DNA of 64,000 nt from Dryas octopetala (taxonomy: Eukaryota; Streptophyta; Magnoliopsida; Rosales; Rosaceae): positions 12,586,001 to 12,650,000 of the forward strand of contig OY992835.1 of NCBI GenBank assembly GCA_963921425.1. Direction: 5' to 3'. A model generated the notes under the pieces. That model saw only the letters and a list, made by a program, of their open reading frames with translations, was not told the DNA's origin and made no database searches. Made by a program: the position numbers and the translations under genes. Within the stretch, counting starts at the first letter, position 1; each line of letters starts with the position of its first letter. Positions 11,501 through 22,766 of the stretch are shown piece by piece.

Positions 11501-12310
11501 GTTGTATTGTTGGCTACTCCTCTCATCTTAATGACTTGTTGTATTGTTGTTTTTTTTTTTTTTGATAAGGTTGCTGTGTTCTTTTTAGTGAAATGGAATT
11601 CAATAAAGGTGTAACTGTTTTAGTGAATTGTAATTGTTTTAGTAAAGGTGTAATTGTTTTTTAATTAAGGTGTAATTGCATTTTAGTCGAGGTGTAATTG
11701 TTTCATCACTTAATTCAGTTTCAGTAAGTGAATTCATAACTGAATTCTTCAATTTAGTGTAACTGAATTTCTGAAATTCAGTTTCAGTGTAATTGAATTC
11801 TTGAAATTCAGTTTCAGTGTAACTGAATTTTTGAAATTCAGTTTTAGTGTAATGAAATTCAATTTCAGTGTTTGATTTTAGTTTTAGAGAAATATTGAGT
11901 TTTAGCAAAAACTTCAATTCCAGAAAAAAAAACAGTTTCACCAAAATTCAGTTACAGTGACGTCAGCACGTGTCAGCATGCGTCAGCGCGCGTCAGAAGG
12001 GTAATTTAGGATTATAAGTTTTAGGGGGTTTTGAAAGAATTTCTAGATGAGTGGGGATTTAGACAAATTTTTTTGGTGATTAGAGTGTTTAAAATTAGGC
12101 ACTATATATTTTAATTTGATGAAAAATATGAACCGGCCTAAATTAACAAGGATCTAGCAAGATAAAGATAAGTAACCAAAAAGGGAGACTTGTGAACCAT
12201 CAAATACAAAGATTGGGTTTCGTTGGTTCTCAACCTTCCATCCTTTCAACTTCTTTTTTTCATTGACTTTGGGAGAATTTCGAACAACTTATCTGCATCA
12301 TTCGTTCTAT
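8520..12310. repeat. Segmental duplication, copy 2 (interrupted)
   Basis: This is the partner of 3690-4850, expanded by later insertions. The largest is the 1.75-kb element at 10355-12103. AT-rich sequence near 9640-10030 has inverted TTTAGTTTAGATACTAACTT-like ends and an internal tandem duplication (about 9815-9905, CATCTCCCAAG.CTAAAT..AAAAGCACTAAA twice). The match to copy 1 resumes right after the 1.75-kb element at about 12120. Confidence 0.6.
10355..12103 (+). mobile_element. 1.75-kb non-autonomous TIR element (family E, copy 1)
   Basis: The insert is flanked by ATATATTTTAAT at 10343-10354 and 12104-12115. Its ends are imperfect inverted repeats (TAATTATAAACCCCCTA against TAATTTTAAACACTCTA). 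A second copy of the family lies in inverse orientation at about 30673-32130, sharing end sequences (ACCCCCTAGTCAACTAATAC-like, AATTTTGTCTAAATC-like), a central CT/GA microsatellite and a GC-rich block with GGCGACGACGAGGTG. The GC-rich core (about 10590-11130) resembles captured plant exon or 5' UTR sequence: it has open frames on both strands but none with a recognisable domain. At 11700-11860 short units around TGAATTTCTGAAATTCAGTTTCAGTG are tandemly repeated. A MULE or Pack-MULE-like origin is likely but unproven. Confidence 0.65.
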
Positions 12311-13439
12311 GAATTATTTAAATAAGCCAAATCATTTAGACTTTACAACAGTAGAAGAAAAATTCAAAGGTAATTGACACGAGTAACAACTGCCACTAAT
12401 TAATTTGTTAGACAAAACATGTATGAAACCCTGATCATCTAGTTTCTTGATCAACTAGTTCCTAACTGATGAATAACTATTCGTGTAGTGGGATTTAATT
12501 ATTTTTTTATCTTTATTTTCACTTCGACTGTTTGTCTCTCTCTCTCTTCTAAGTTCTTACATGCTCTTCTCACTCTCTTACGATAAATTATTTTTTATAA
12601 CCGTAACTCCATTATGTGAATTGTGATGTCATCAATTCACATAATATTATAATATGAGCGAACGTTATTTATTTTATATATACTATAAAAATATAAATTT
12701 ATCATTCACTTATATTAGATACATGAATTGGTTATATCAGAAGCAATCTTCAAAATTTGTTTTGTAAGTGAACAACACTCAAAGAAAAATAAAAAAGAGT
12801 GAGCTGCATTCAATAAAATAATATATTCATTAACAGAATATAATTTATCCGAACATGATCAACAACCCTAACCCACTAAATTAGGAATATAATATGCTAT
12901 TCCAGTTCCCAGCCGCGTGATGTCACTATTGGGAAATACCAGCCGTTGATCCATTGATTCGTTCTCCAACTTTTCCTCTCACCAAATCTAAAGTCCTAAA
13001 GCCACCCATCAAAGTACGATGTACGAAGCTTTCGTATACCCCACAAGAAGCACTTCATAGTGAAACCTCTGACGTAAACAAATACAAACAAAGTGGCCAA
13101 AAAAAAAAAAAACCAAATACAAACAAAACTTCCTGTCGTTTAGTGAGTTGTGGGCCACACACTGAGATCTACTGATCTTTTATATATCGTTGGAGTTCGT
13201 AAAACTTACGACCGCCACGAGCTTTGGTGAACTTTTTCGTCATCGGGGGAATAGATCTCCTACACTTGTGGCAGGGGCTGCATATAATAAACCGTGTGGG
13301 GCCACTTTGAACAACGCTTTCAACGGGCAAGATTCTCTTCAGTCTTGTGCTATTATCCTCTCTTTTTTTTTTTTTTTTTTTTTTTTTGTATTTGTATTAT
13401 TAAAAAATGATATACAAATATGAGGAGTACTCTAAAACT
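12311..13439. other. Intergenic DNA, no gene seen
   Basis: Moderate-GC sequence at 12900-13340 stands out from its AT-rich surroundings but shows only short unconvincing frames. It ends in a T25-type homopolymer near 13363. It may be an old promoter or gene remnant, but nothing is recognisable. Confidence 0.4.
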
Positions 13440-13803
13440 AACTGGTTAGCAAGTTAATACGAAGTTAACTATGCTTTTAGGGCCACCACATAACTAATCT
13501 CATAATTTGAGCCGTTCATTTTTTAGACCATACTTCGAAGATTATTATTTCAAAAAATAAACTAAATCAAAAATCATTTAGTCATCTAATTATGATCAAA
13601 TAAATAGACTATCACTGATTTCGATAAAAGTATATAAATAATTGTTATTATAATCAAATGACTAAATGACTTTTGATTTTTACAGAGATGATCTTTGAAG
13701 TAGAGTCTAAAAAATGAACGGTACAGATTTTGAGATTACATTGTGCGGTGGGCCAATATGGTGGTTAGTTTTGTATTAATTTACTAACTAGTTAGCTTTA
13801 GAG
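13440..13803. mobile_element. MITE, best complete copy of its family
   Basis: The ends are CTCTAAAACTAACTGGTTAG and, reversed, CTCTAAAGCTAACTAGTTAG. Symmetry continues inward: ATCTCATAATTTGAGCCGTTC is mirrored by GAACGGTACAGATTTTGAGA, and AATCATTTAGTCATCTAATTAT is mirrored near 13650. The whole 364 bp is therefore one long fold-back. Relatives are at 5385-5513, 5544-5927 and a fragment at about 21290-21400. Confidence 0.7.
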
Positions 13804-13917
13804 CATTTTTGCTATAAACATTACCTAAACATATGTACTATGTACTTTCAAATAAAGGAAATAAAACCTATTAAAATATAGAAAATTATGATTAAATACT
13901 AAATTAAAAGGGTGTTG

Positions 13918-14022
13918 TTATTGGCACTCTAAAAAAGTCATCTTGCACTCTAATTTTGAAAAATATAAGAGAAAATTTGTATACATTGGAGTGCATGATG
14001 ACTTTTTTGGAGTGCAAATAAT
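13918..14022. repeat. Small palindromic MITE-like hairpin
   Basis: TTGGCACTCTAAAAAAGTCA near 13921 is mirrored by TGACTTTTTTGGAGTGCAAA near 13999, and CTTGCACTCTAA by TTGGAGTGCATG. The stem is about 34 bp around a roughly 35-nt loop. Fragments with the same GCACTC words occur near 28410 and 62900. Confidence 0.55.
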
Positions 14023-14820
14023 ATTTTCCAATTAAAAAAATTTTGTTTTCCCTTATTGAAAAAGACAAAAAAGGAAACATATGAATTAAACTAGAAATAA
14101 TATCTTATTAACATATTATGCTCATTATGGAATTAAATTTTGAAAATTTTCTCAAAAATTCAATTTTTTTTAAGTTTCAAAATATTACCAAAACGAAATT
14201 ATCGAAATTGTGTTAAAAATTTCAATTATTTAAGTTTAAATTTTTAACGAAATTGAAAATTCTTTCGAAATCTAAAATGCATCCGTAAGCATCTGGGTAA
14301 AAAAAAATCTAAAAACTTATAATACCATCTTTATCGTTATTTACTGCAATTACTACAAATTTTTTTTGTAAGTTAGTTTCGTTTCTCTCTCTCCTCTCTC
14401 TCCCATTCTAACTCCCCTTCCTTGTTTCTCCGGTACCATTCTTCTTTTTCTCAATTCTTAGTGCCATGTTTAAACTTGTTTGTTCGAAAAAAATTAAAGG
14501 GATAGAAATTGAAGGCATATGAGGGTAACAAAGGAAATCAATAATTCGACACAGATAGCCCAATAAGTGAAATAGTGAATATGAGACCAAGTGTAAACTC
14601 ACACGTCATAGTTTGAATTTTCATTTTTTCAAAATAATGAAATTTACTTAATATGTATAATTTTAAATAATAACGCATATTTGATGATTACCTTTAAGAG
14701 GGTAGGCCCTTTCTAAAAAGGGAAACCAGAAAAAAAAAAAAAAAGAAAAAAAAGGGGCTACAAATAGAATCATGACAACAAAAATTAAAAATTGGAGTTG
14801 GGAAGAAAGAGACACACGTA
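14023..14820. other. AT-rich intergenic DNA, distal upstream region of NRAMP gene
   Basis: No gene. AATTTCAAAATT-type low-complexity sequence fills 14150-14280, a CT-rich tract lies at 14375-14400, and an A-rich run at 14730-14755 precedes the transcribed leader of the NRAMP gene. Confidence 0.4.
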
Positions 14821-15612
14821 CTCACTACTGTCTCTTCTTTTGTGGGATCAGAAACAAACAAAGGTGTTTGTTAAGAGAATGAGTCCGAGTCGGACTGCGT
14901 GAGAGAGAGAGAGAGAGCGTTTTCGCTTTTCAGTCTTTCTTTAACTTGTTTAAGAAGAGTACTCCAGGGATAGGCTCCTACTTGCTACTGAGTAGTACTG
15001 ACCTCATTTTCTCACACAGAGAGAGCGAGAGAGAAAAAGACTCATAGCCACAGTTCCTGTTGAAGCCATGAGGGTTCTGTTGCATATGTTGTGAGCCGTT
15101 CTCTATGCCCATTCTGTAGAAAAACTGGAATTGAGGTTTGTGAAGCCTTTTTAATATTGGTTTTCATATGTTCTTGCTTTCTATTTAGCTGTGGCGCTGT
15201 GCTTGGTTTCCCGGAAAGTTGGTAGTTTTGAATCTAAATGGTTTTTCATTATTTGGGATCCAAGTTTGAAATTTTCAGCTTTCTTCCTTTAACTCATGAG
15301 CCTTAGTTACATAACCCATTTCTTCTTTCTTTTCATTTTCTATTGTGCACCAGAAGAATCCTGGAAATTCATTCAAAGTTGGTTACTTTTTCTTTCAGCG
15401 TTTGAGCACCAATCAGAGGGTAAATTCCCATCACTTGCCAGCTTTAGAATTAATTTTTGTTATCTTCATGTTAACCCAATTCTTGATAGTTTGAAAATGC
15501 TTTGGGGTTTAGATTGTAATTTGAGTACTGGTGAACTGTAATGTGAGTTTGCTTCAATATAATAGAAGCTTTTGTCTTTGTTTCAGCAGTGCTAAAGTAG
15601 AGGAAGGAAGAG
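14821..15612 (+). promoter_or_regulatory. NRAMP 5' leader: probable UTR exon, two uORFs and a leader intron
   Basis: The CT/GA-rich stretch at about 14830-15136 looks like a plant 5' UTR exon. A donor reading GAG|GTTTGTGAAG at about 15136 and an acceptor TTTCAG at 15586 suggest a leader intron of about 450 bp ending 27 bp before the start codon. Two short upstream ORFs lie in the leader exon: ATG at 14879 (7 codons, MSPSRTA, stop) and ATG at 15068 (8 codons, MRVLLHML, stop). If both are in the mature mRNA they could lower translation of the transporter. The transcription start and splicing are inferred. Confidence 0.45.
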
Positions 15613-18600
15613 ATGGCTGTGACGGGGTCGAATTCTGAGCACCCGCAGTTCATTGCAAGCACTGGAAACCGAAGTTTCTCGAATGCGCCACTGATTGAGA
15701 ACACAGATAAAGATCAAATTGTTGTTCCTGATGTGAGTTTGATTGGCTGGTTGTCATGTTTTATACATTTTGTATTGATCTTAGTATATTATCTGTGGTA
15801 ATTCAATGGGAAATATGGCCATTATTATCAAGTGGAAAATGAAACAAGACTGGCGCAGGCAACCCCAAATTGTTTGAAATAAGCATTGTTCAAAATGAAA
15901 CCCCGTGTTCATTACTCTTTTCTATATCTTTATAAGAAATTCGATGATCATGTTCAAGAATTTGTTTTCTTTAGTAAGTATATAACTATGGTAACTAAAT
16001 TTGGCCCAGAAGGTGAAAATGGGTTCATCCAAACAGAAACAGGATGTTTTGTGTTTTGTGTTTTGTTTGGAATTGATGACTAACATGGGTGGTTTTCATT
16101 GATGTATCTCCTTGTAAGTGGAGAGGGTGGGAGGGGAGAGGTTGAGGTTGCTTCTCTCTCATTTAATATACTGTGAGATTGGATGAAGTTGGAGAGCTTC
16201 TGAGAAATTGTAATTGCCTGACATTCTTAATTTTACGTTGAGATTGGATGAAGTTGACCCTAAACCCTCAACTGGATTTCAGCTTTGAACACAAATTACC
16301 TGTCTGACATTGTCTATTTATTAGTTTCTTGATGATTGCTAATGTGCCGCATGTTGAGCATAATAAGTGTCCTATGGGAATTCCTTTGTTGGTGACGTTT
16401 AGCACTTTGTTCATGCAGAAGACAAGCTGGAAAAACCTATTTGCCTACATGGGTCCGGGGTTTCTTGTTTCAATTGCATATATAGATCCTGGAAATTGTA
16501 AGATCGTAACCTATCATTTGCTTTCTGCTTCTATTTTTGTTTTGTCCTTTTTAACATAACCTCATATTTTTTGGTTGACTTGCAGTTGAGACGGACTTGC
16601 AGTCAGGGGCACAATACAAGTATGGGGTGTGTATTTCATCATCAATGCAGTTGTTTTACCTTTGAAATTAGATTATTTTAGCATCTCCGGAAGAAATGGT
16701 CTTGAGCATCATGATTCATGAAATGACTTTTTGTTATAAGTTCTGTACCATGTTCAGAATCTCCAGATTGGAATGTTGTCATTCTATGTCAGCCACCTTA
16801 TCAAATAATTAAATATACAGAGCATCTAATCATGGGTTATTTATTCTTTTCATTCTTTTGTAACTAAAGAAGAAACAATTTGTAGAATAGTTCTGAGAAA
16901 CTCTCTTTTTGCAGCTACTTTGGATAATATTAGTTGCTTCATGTGCTGCTCTCATCATTCAGTCCCTTGCAGCCAATCTTGGGGTAGTCACAGGTATGTG
17001 ATTTTTTAAGTTTTATTTTGATTTATTTTTTATAACTAGACATTTTCACCCACATAATCATATTAAATGTTGTTTTAAATTGTAGGAAAGCATTTAGCAG
17101 AGCACTGTAGAGCTGAATATCCTAGGGTTACAAACTTCATTCTTTGGGTTCTTGCTGAGATTTCTATAGTCGCATGTGACATTCCTGAAGGTTTGTGTTT
17201 TCTCATCAGGAACAGGGTTTCTATTGTAGACATAGGAGTTTGCGGATACAGGGTTTCAACCTATCTTTTGATGACTATTTTTAATAACAAAATATCAATG
17301 CGTGCATCTGCGTGTGTAAATCTGCAGTTTTCTTGTTTGTAAATGATTTTGATACTTAACAAAAGATAGGAAGATATTGAAGTATCACATATATTATTAG
17401 CGCTGACTTGATCAGAGATATGTTTATTCATGTTATTTGACTGCTCTTCCTTACCAGTGATTGGAACTGCCTTTGCATTGAACATGCTCTTCAATATACC
17501 TATATGGATTGGCGTTCTTCTGACAGGACTCAGTACATTGGTTCTTCTTGCATTACAGCAATATGGGGTAACTCAATATGTTTTTCATGTTCCATGATTC
17601 TTTGATATCTTTAGTTTCCGTGCCTTAAGTTTAAAATGAGCACACCCAAAGGTTTTCCCACTTACAGGTTAGGAAACTTGAATTCTTCATTGCATTCCTT
17701 GTACTCACAATTGCTGGATGCTTCTTTGCTGAGCTTGGATATGCAAAGCCTGAGGCTACTGAAGTTCTGAATGGGCTTTTTGTTCCCCAACTCAAAGGAA
17801 GTGGTGCAACTGGTCTTGCAATTTCACTTCTTGGCGCTATGGTTATGCCGTAGGTTTCTAGTGACTCTTATGTTATATCTGGTTCCTTTCGTTTATTTCT
17901 TTTTGCTCACCATTGTTAGCTTTATCTACTTGCTACAGGCACAATCTCTTCCTCCACTCTGCATTGGTGCTTTCTAGGAAAATACCACGATCTGCCCTTG
18001 GCATAAAAGTAAGACTTTATCTTCAATAAACTAATCTTGAACTAAATCTTTTCGTTTAAATAATACTTTTATTGTAAAGATTTCCTGAAAATGTTACCTT
18101 AATGTGTATTGTTCTTTAACTGTTACTTAAGAGCTTACATCTTTGGTTATCTTCTTGAGAAAGACAATATCAGTGAGTAATATGAATAATTCTTTATTGG
18201 TGGAACATATTCCTGGGTGGATAATTCATGAGTGGCAAAATTGTTATCCAAATCACATCGTGGTCTTATAAGAAGACCATGTGTAAATGTAAAGAGTCTA
18301 AATTTCCAATTTTTTTGGGGAAAAAACAAAAATGGTCTCTGTTAGCGTTTCTAATTTTTTTGTGTGGTGAGAAGTTTGTTGCATACTTAATTTGAAAAAA
18401 GAGAAATAAATAAAGAGTTTCAGTCCTCAGTTGCTGCTTAGCCACTTCTTTTTTCCCCCTTTATTTACTGGTGCTTGGATATCACCTCTACAATGACTTG
18501 TGTAGGCAAGATGATCTCAGTTTGTCTTATAGCATAATGTTCTTGGAATATGGATGAACATACTAAGGAGATATCTGACAAAATATCTTTTTTGCAGGAA

Positions 18601-20753
18601 GCATGCAGATTTTATATGATAGAAAGTGGCTTTGCTCTCATGGTGGCCTTCCTAATTAATGTATCCGTTATTTCCGTAAGTGGTGCAGTTTGCAATTCCT
18701 CGAATTTGAATGCAGAAGATCAGATGAACTGCCAGGACTTGGATTTGAATAAAGCTTCCTTTTTACTTAGAGTATGTAATGCATTGGTCATCATCTGTTA
18801 TGCTGAAATTTATTTTGTCCCAAAGTTCAGAGAGATTTTCACCTTCATTGTGATGTTTTATAATGGTGGATTTTCATTATCATTTACAGAATGTTTTAGG
18901 TAGTTGGAGTTCCAAACTTTTTGCTGTAGCATTGCTAGCATCAGGTCAAAGTTCTACAATAACAGGAACATATGCAGGTCAATATGTTATGCAGGTATTT
19001 TCTAGAGAAATAACACTCTTTCCCTTGAAAGCATGCTCTCTGTCTAAACAGAACTATTATGAAGTTAAAGTATATTTTGTGTTGTTGGGTATAAGATCTT
19101 ACTTCTCTGTCCTAGTTGTCATTTCCATAAAGCCAACAACTTGATAAAGCTGTATTTATTTACGGTTGCTTTGTAACTAGCAAAGAAATTTCTCTACCAC
19201 TATTGAAATGTATATAGCGCAATTATATTGCTTGTGTCTCATCATTTTCTTTTTTTAACTTTATGTCCCTCTATTTCTTGTTGAAGGGCTTTCTTGATTT
19301 ACGACTGAAGCCATGGCTTCGGAACTTCTTAACCAGATGCTTGGCAATAGTCCCTAGTTTGATTGTTGCAGTCATTGGTGGCTCTGCTGGGGCTGGAAAG
19401 CTAATTATCATTGCATCAGTAAGATAAACTTGCCTGTAAATTATATTTTACTTCCTAATCATGGGTTGTCTTTTTTCTGAACGCTGCTTTATTTTCTTTT
19501 GGAATTCAAATTTTAGGTTTATATCAATGATTTGCACACTTGATCCAATGCTAATAAAGTGACCTGTCTGGAAATCACTAAGACATTTGAATGGGCCCTT
19601 ATATTCTTCTCGCATTTTCTCTAGTGGTTGAGTGACTTGAGATGTGTTTTCTAAAACGCAAAGCTCTCTGGCAGCATTATGTCAAATTAATTTACTCTGA
19701 AAATGAACTGATTGTTTATTGTCTGATTTTATTTAGATCTGTTAAGTCCCTTTCAATGTGCCCTGAAATCACTAGACCAGCTTTATGATTTTTCACATTG
19801 GCCCATTGCACAATTGTCCATGTCTAACACTTTGTTTAGAGATTTATGGAACAGGTCATGTCATTTACCTTCACGTCATTCCCATTTTGAGGAATTTGCT
19901 TTATTGTTGAGAAACTTATGCATTGTTATTACTCTCTCTCTCTGTCTCTATCATGGTTTGGTTGCACAGTATTTTGTGTACTATCGAAATACAGCACTCA
20001 TGTCAATAACCACACATGTTGTTTCTGTAGATGATTTTATCGTTTGAGCTGCCTTTTGCTCTTATTCCGCTTCTCAAGTTCACCAGCAGCGAGACCAAGA
20101 TGGGGGCATATGCCAACTCTATTGTGGTAAGACATTGACTCATGCTCTGCTATTCAATTATAATTGAATACATTTGATTGGTATCCTTCAATTTGATTTT
20201 CAAGAGCTTTTACGATGCCAATTTGACTCATGTTATGTATCAGACTTTCAATCTAAACCACACATTCAAACAAGAATCCACCTAATCAATGGTCTAGATT
20301 GATAGTTTAGCAACATAACATGCCAGACTGTCTGACAAGAGAACATTTCCCACATGAAAGTCTTTTTTATCAGCACTTTATTATTAAATTGTTATGTATG
20401 TCCTGCAGATTTCCGCTGTTACTTGGATCATTGGTTCTTTGCTCATGGCCATCAACATATACTATCTGATGAGTGGATTCATCAAGCTGCTTCTTCACAG
20501 CCACTTCAAAGTAGTGGCTGTTGTCTTTCTTGGAATACTAGGATTCTCTGGTATGGCATTGTATTTGGCTGGGATTGCATATCTGGTTTTCCGTAAAAAT
20601 AAGGAGGCTACACACCTTCTGGCATTAACGACACCCGAAAGCAGAGAAATGGCAAATGGGCAGCAGGGTAATGCCTCAATGTATTGTCTGGCAAGAGAAG
20701 ACATTGTGAGCATGCAGCTGCCTCAGAGGAGGTCTATTGAAGATGTTGACTGA
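15613..20753 (+). CDS. NRAMP1: NRAMP-family divalent metal transporter (NRAMP1/6 type), 13 coding exons
   Basis: Coding exons: 15613-15732, 16419-16497, 16586-16626, 16915-16993, 17086-17190, 17458-17567, 17668-17849, 17939-18008, 18598-18771, 18890-18994, 19287-19418, 20031-20126 and 20409-20753. All introns are GT-AG, phases close, and the product is 545 aa, usual for the family. It is a proton-coupled Mn/Fe (also Cd, Co) importer of plasma membrane or endomembranes. Hallmarks: the metal-binding DPGN in TM1 (residues 63-66, followed by FETD), MPHN in TM6 (238-241, split by intron 7) and the conserved transport signature [13 protein letters not shown] (339-351). The N-terminus ([12 protein letters not shown]) and the SWKN-YMGPG junction resemble Arabidopsis NRAMP1/6 rather than the NRAMP2/3/4/5 group. 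Ortholog choice between NRAMP1 and NRAMP6 is not settled. The hydrophilic tail after residue 500 varies in the family. No damage is visible. Confidence 0.95.
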
Positions 20754-21758
20754 TGGATAGTTTGTGTAAGCTTTTAGATTAATAATGCAGCTAATTTCTA
20801 GGACATACTTAGACAACCCAAAAGACCAAAATGCTGCTAATTTCTAGAGACTGGTTTGCCTTGAAATAAGACAATATACAAAGTATAAACAGCTCAGCTT
20901 TTGTTTTCTGACTAAACTTCTGCTCTACATTTCCCGTTGTATATGATCCAAAATTTTGCACTAAATCTATGAATCTAGTCTTCTATTCAATATTTTGTGA
21001 CAGAGCTCCCATAAGCTACTTGCTAGTGCTTTAAAAATTATAAAATATTTACTTCGAAGCATAAGAGGGTAAATTGGGAGTTCTAATGGTAGTTTCCTTT
21101 CCTTTGTTAATTTTACTAGATGTGTTCTTTGATTGGAGTGGTCATTAACAAGAGTGTAGAAAAACTTGGATGGGCATAGAAGATTGGTGGTAGAGCTGTG
21201 TTTTAGTTTGTTTTTAGCCAAATCGATCGCGCTTTAATTTAATCAAATTGATTGATTTTCAACCAATTTTTGTTTGGATAAAAACATGTAAATGGTTAAT
21301 ATTATAATCAAATGACTAAAAGCCTTCCGATTTATGAGATTTTTTTACAAAGATGATGTTTGAGCTGAAGATAATTGGTTAGAAAGTTAATACCATGTTT
21401 GTGAGTATTTAGGCATATTTGGAGATCAATTTAAGGTGCATTGACTTTATGTACCAAATTCATCAATTTTCTCTCTCTCTCTCTAGAATTTTTTTAGTAT
21501 GACTGTAACAACACTACATGGTGTTATTAATTTATATAATAATGTTACGGTCACACCAATCTCACTATGATTTGATTTATTACGAAAGGTTAAACATAGT
21601 TAAAATGTATAATACGTGACACTTTGGTAATGCTAGCTCTATCTTAATTAAAGGTGGTAAGTAAAACTATTCTTCTTTTTCTTCACTCACAGATCACTCA
21701 TCAGTCACACAATCCATTAGTCATAGAGGTGTATGACTAATGGATTAATTATTTATAG
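20754..21758. other. NRAMP 3' flank with a MITE fragment
   Basis: The 3' UTR probably occupies the first few hundred bases, where CTGCTAATTTCTAG is repeated at about 20788 and 20832. At about 21290-21400 is a fragment of the 13440-13803 MITE family. At about 21398-21460 there is a near-copy of 9551-9610 (GTGAGTATTTAGGC.TATTTGGAGAT). No gene. Confidence 0.45.
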
Positions 21759-22766
21759 AGCAAATTACATGTAGGTATTTCAGTTTTACACCGTTTTTTA
21801 CTTGGGTACTCCAATAAAAAAAAAGTTGTATAGACGTATCTCAACTACCATTTTTTGACACTTAGGTACCTTCGTCAATTTTTCCGTCCGCTAGGCTGTT
21901 AACTGTTTATGTGGCATACTGACGTGGTTTTAAAAAATGCCACATAGACAAAAAAAAAATAAAAAATGAAATAATTATAAAAACAAAATTAAAAAATTAA
22001 AAACCACAATAATTAAATTTAAAAAAAAAAACAAAGGAAAAAACAACCCACCCTCCCTCCCTCCCTCCCTCCCAGCCACCCTCCCCACCGCCGACCCCAC
22101 CACTGACGGCCGACGCCTACATGGCACTCTTTCCCTGCCCCTCACTTTCTCTCCCTAAAACCCCAGCCCAAACCTAGCCCAACCCCAACCCCAACCCCAG
22201 CCCCTCACTCTTTCTCCCCGCCCCTTTCCTCTTTCTCTGTCCCTTCGAGATGGAGCTAGTGGCCGGAGAGGGGGTGGGTGGGTGGGTTGGGTGGCCAATG
22301 TGGGGGAGGTGGATAGAGGAGGGCTTGGGGTTTCGGGGAAAGAGAGAAAGAGAGAGAGAGTGAGGCAGAGAAAGGAGAGGGCGGGGAGAGAGAGTGAAGC
22401 TGAGAGAGAAAGTGAGGGGTAGGGAAAAGAACGGCGATCGGCAGTTGGGGAGAGAGGCGGCGGGAGGGAAGGGTGGTTGGGCGTGGGAGGGAGGTGAGGC
22501 AGAGAGAGTTTTTTTTTTTTTTAATAATTATTTATATTTTTAACTTTTATTTTATTTTTTTATTATTCTTTTTGTCCACGTGACATTTTTTAAAACCACA
22601 TCAGTGTGCCATATAGACAGTTAACAGCCTAACAAACAGAAAAGTTGACAGAGGTACCTAAGTGTCAAAAAATGGTAGTTGATGTATGTCTATGCAACTT
22701 TTTTTTTTATTAAGGTACTCAAGTAAAAAATGGTGTAAATATGAGATATCTACATATAATTTGCTC
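21759..22766. mobile_element. Giant fold-back element (family F, copy 1)
   Basis: It starts GAGCAAATTACATGTAGGTA and ends with the inverse, TACATATAATTTGCTC. The mirror continues through GGTACTCCAATAAAA (21808) against TTATTAAGGTACTCAAG (22710), and CCTCCCTCCC runs (22050) against GGGAGGGAGG (22485). Nearly the whole 1 kb is one inverted repeat with its centre near 22260. Flanks read TTATTTATA on the left and TTATTTTTA on the right, an 8-of-9 match as expected of a Mutator-like target duplication. A sister copy is at 61759-62785. There is no coding capacity, and the GA/CT tracts arise from the arm sequence. Confidence 0.75.
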
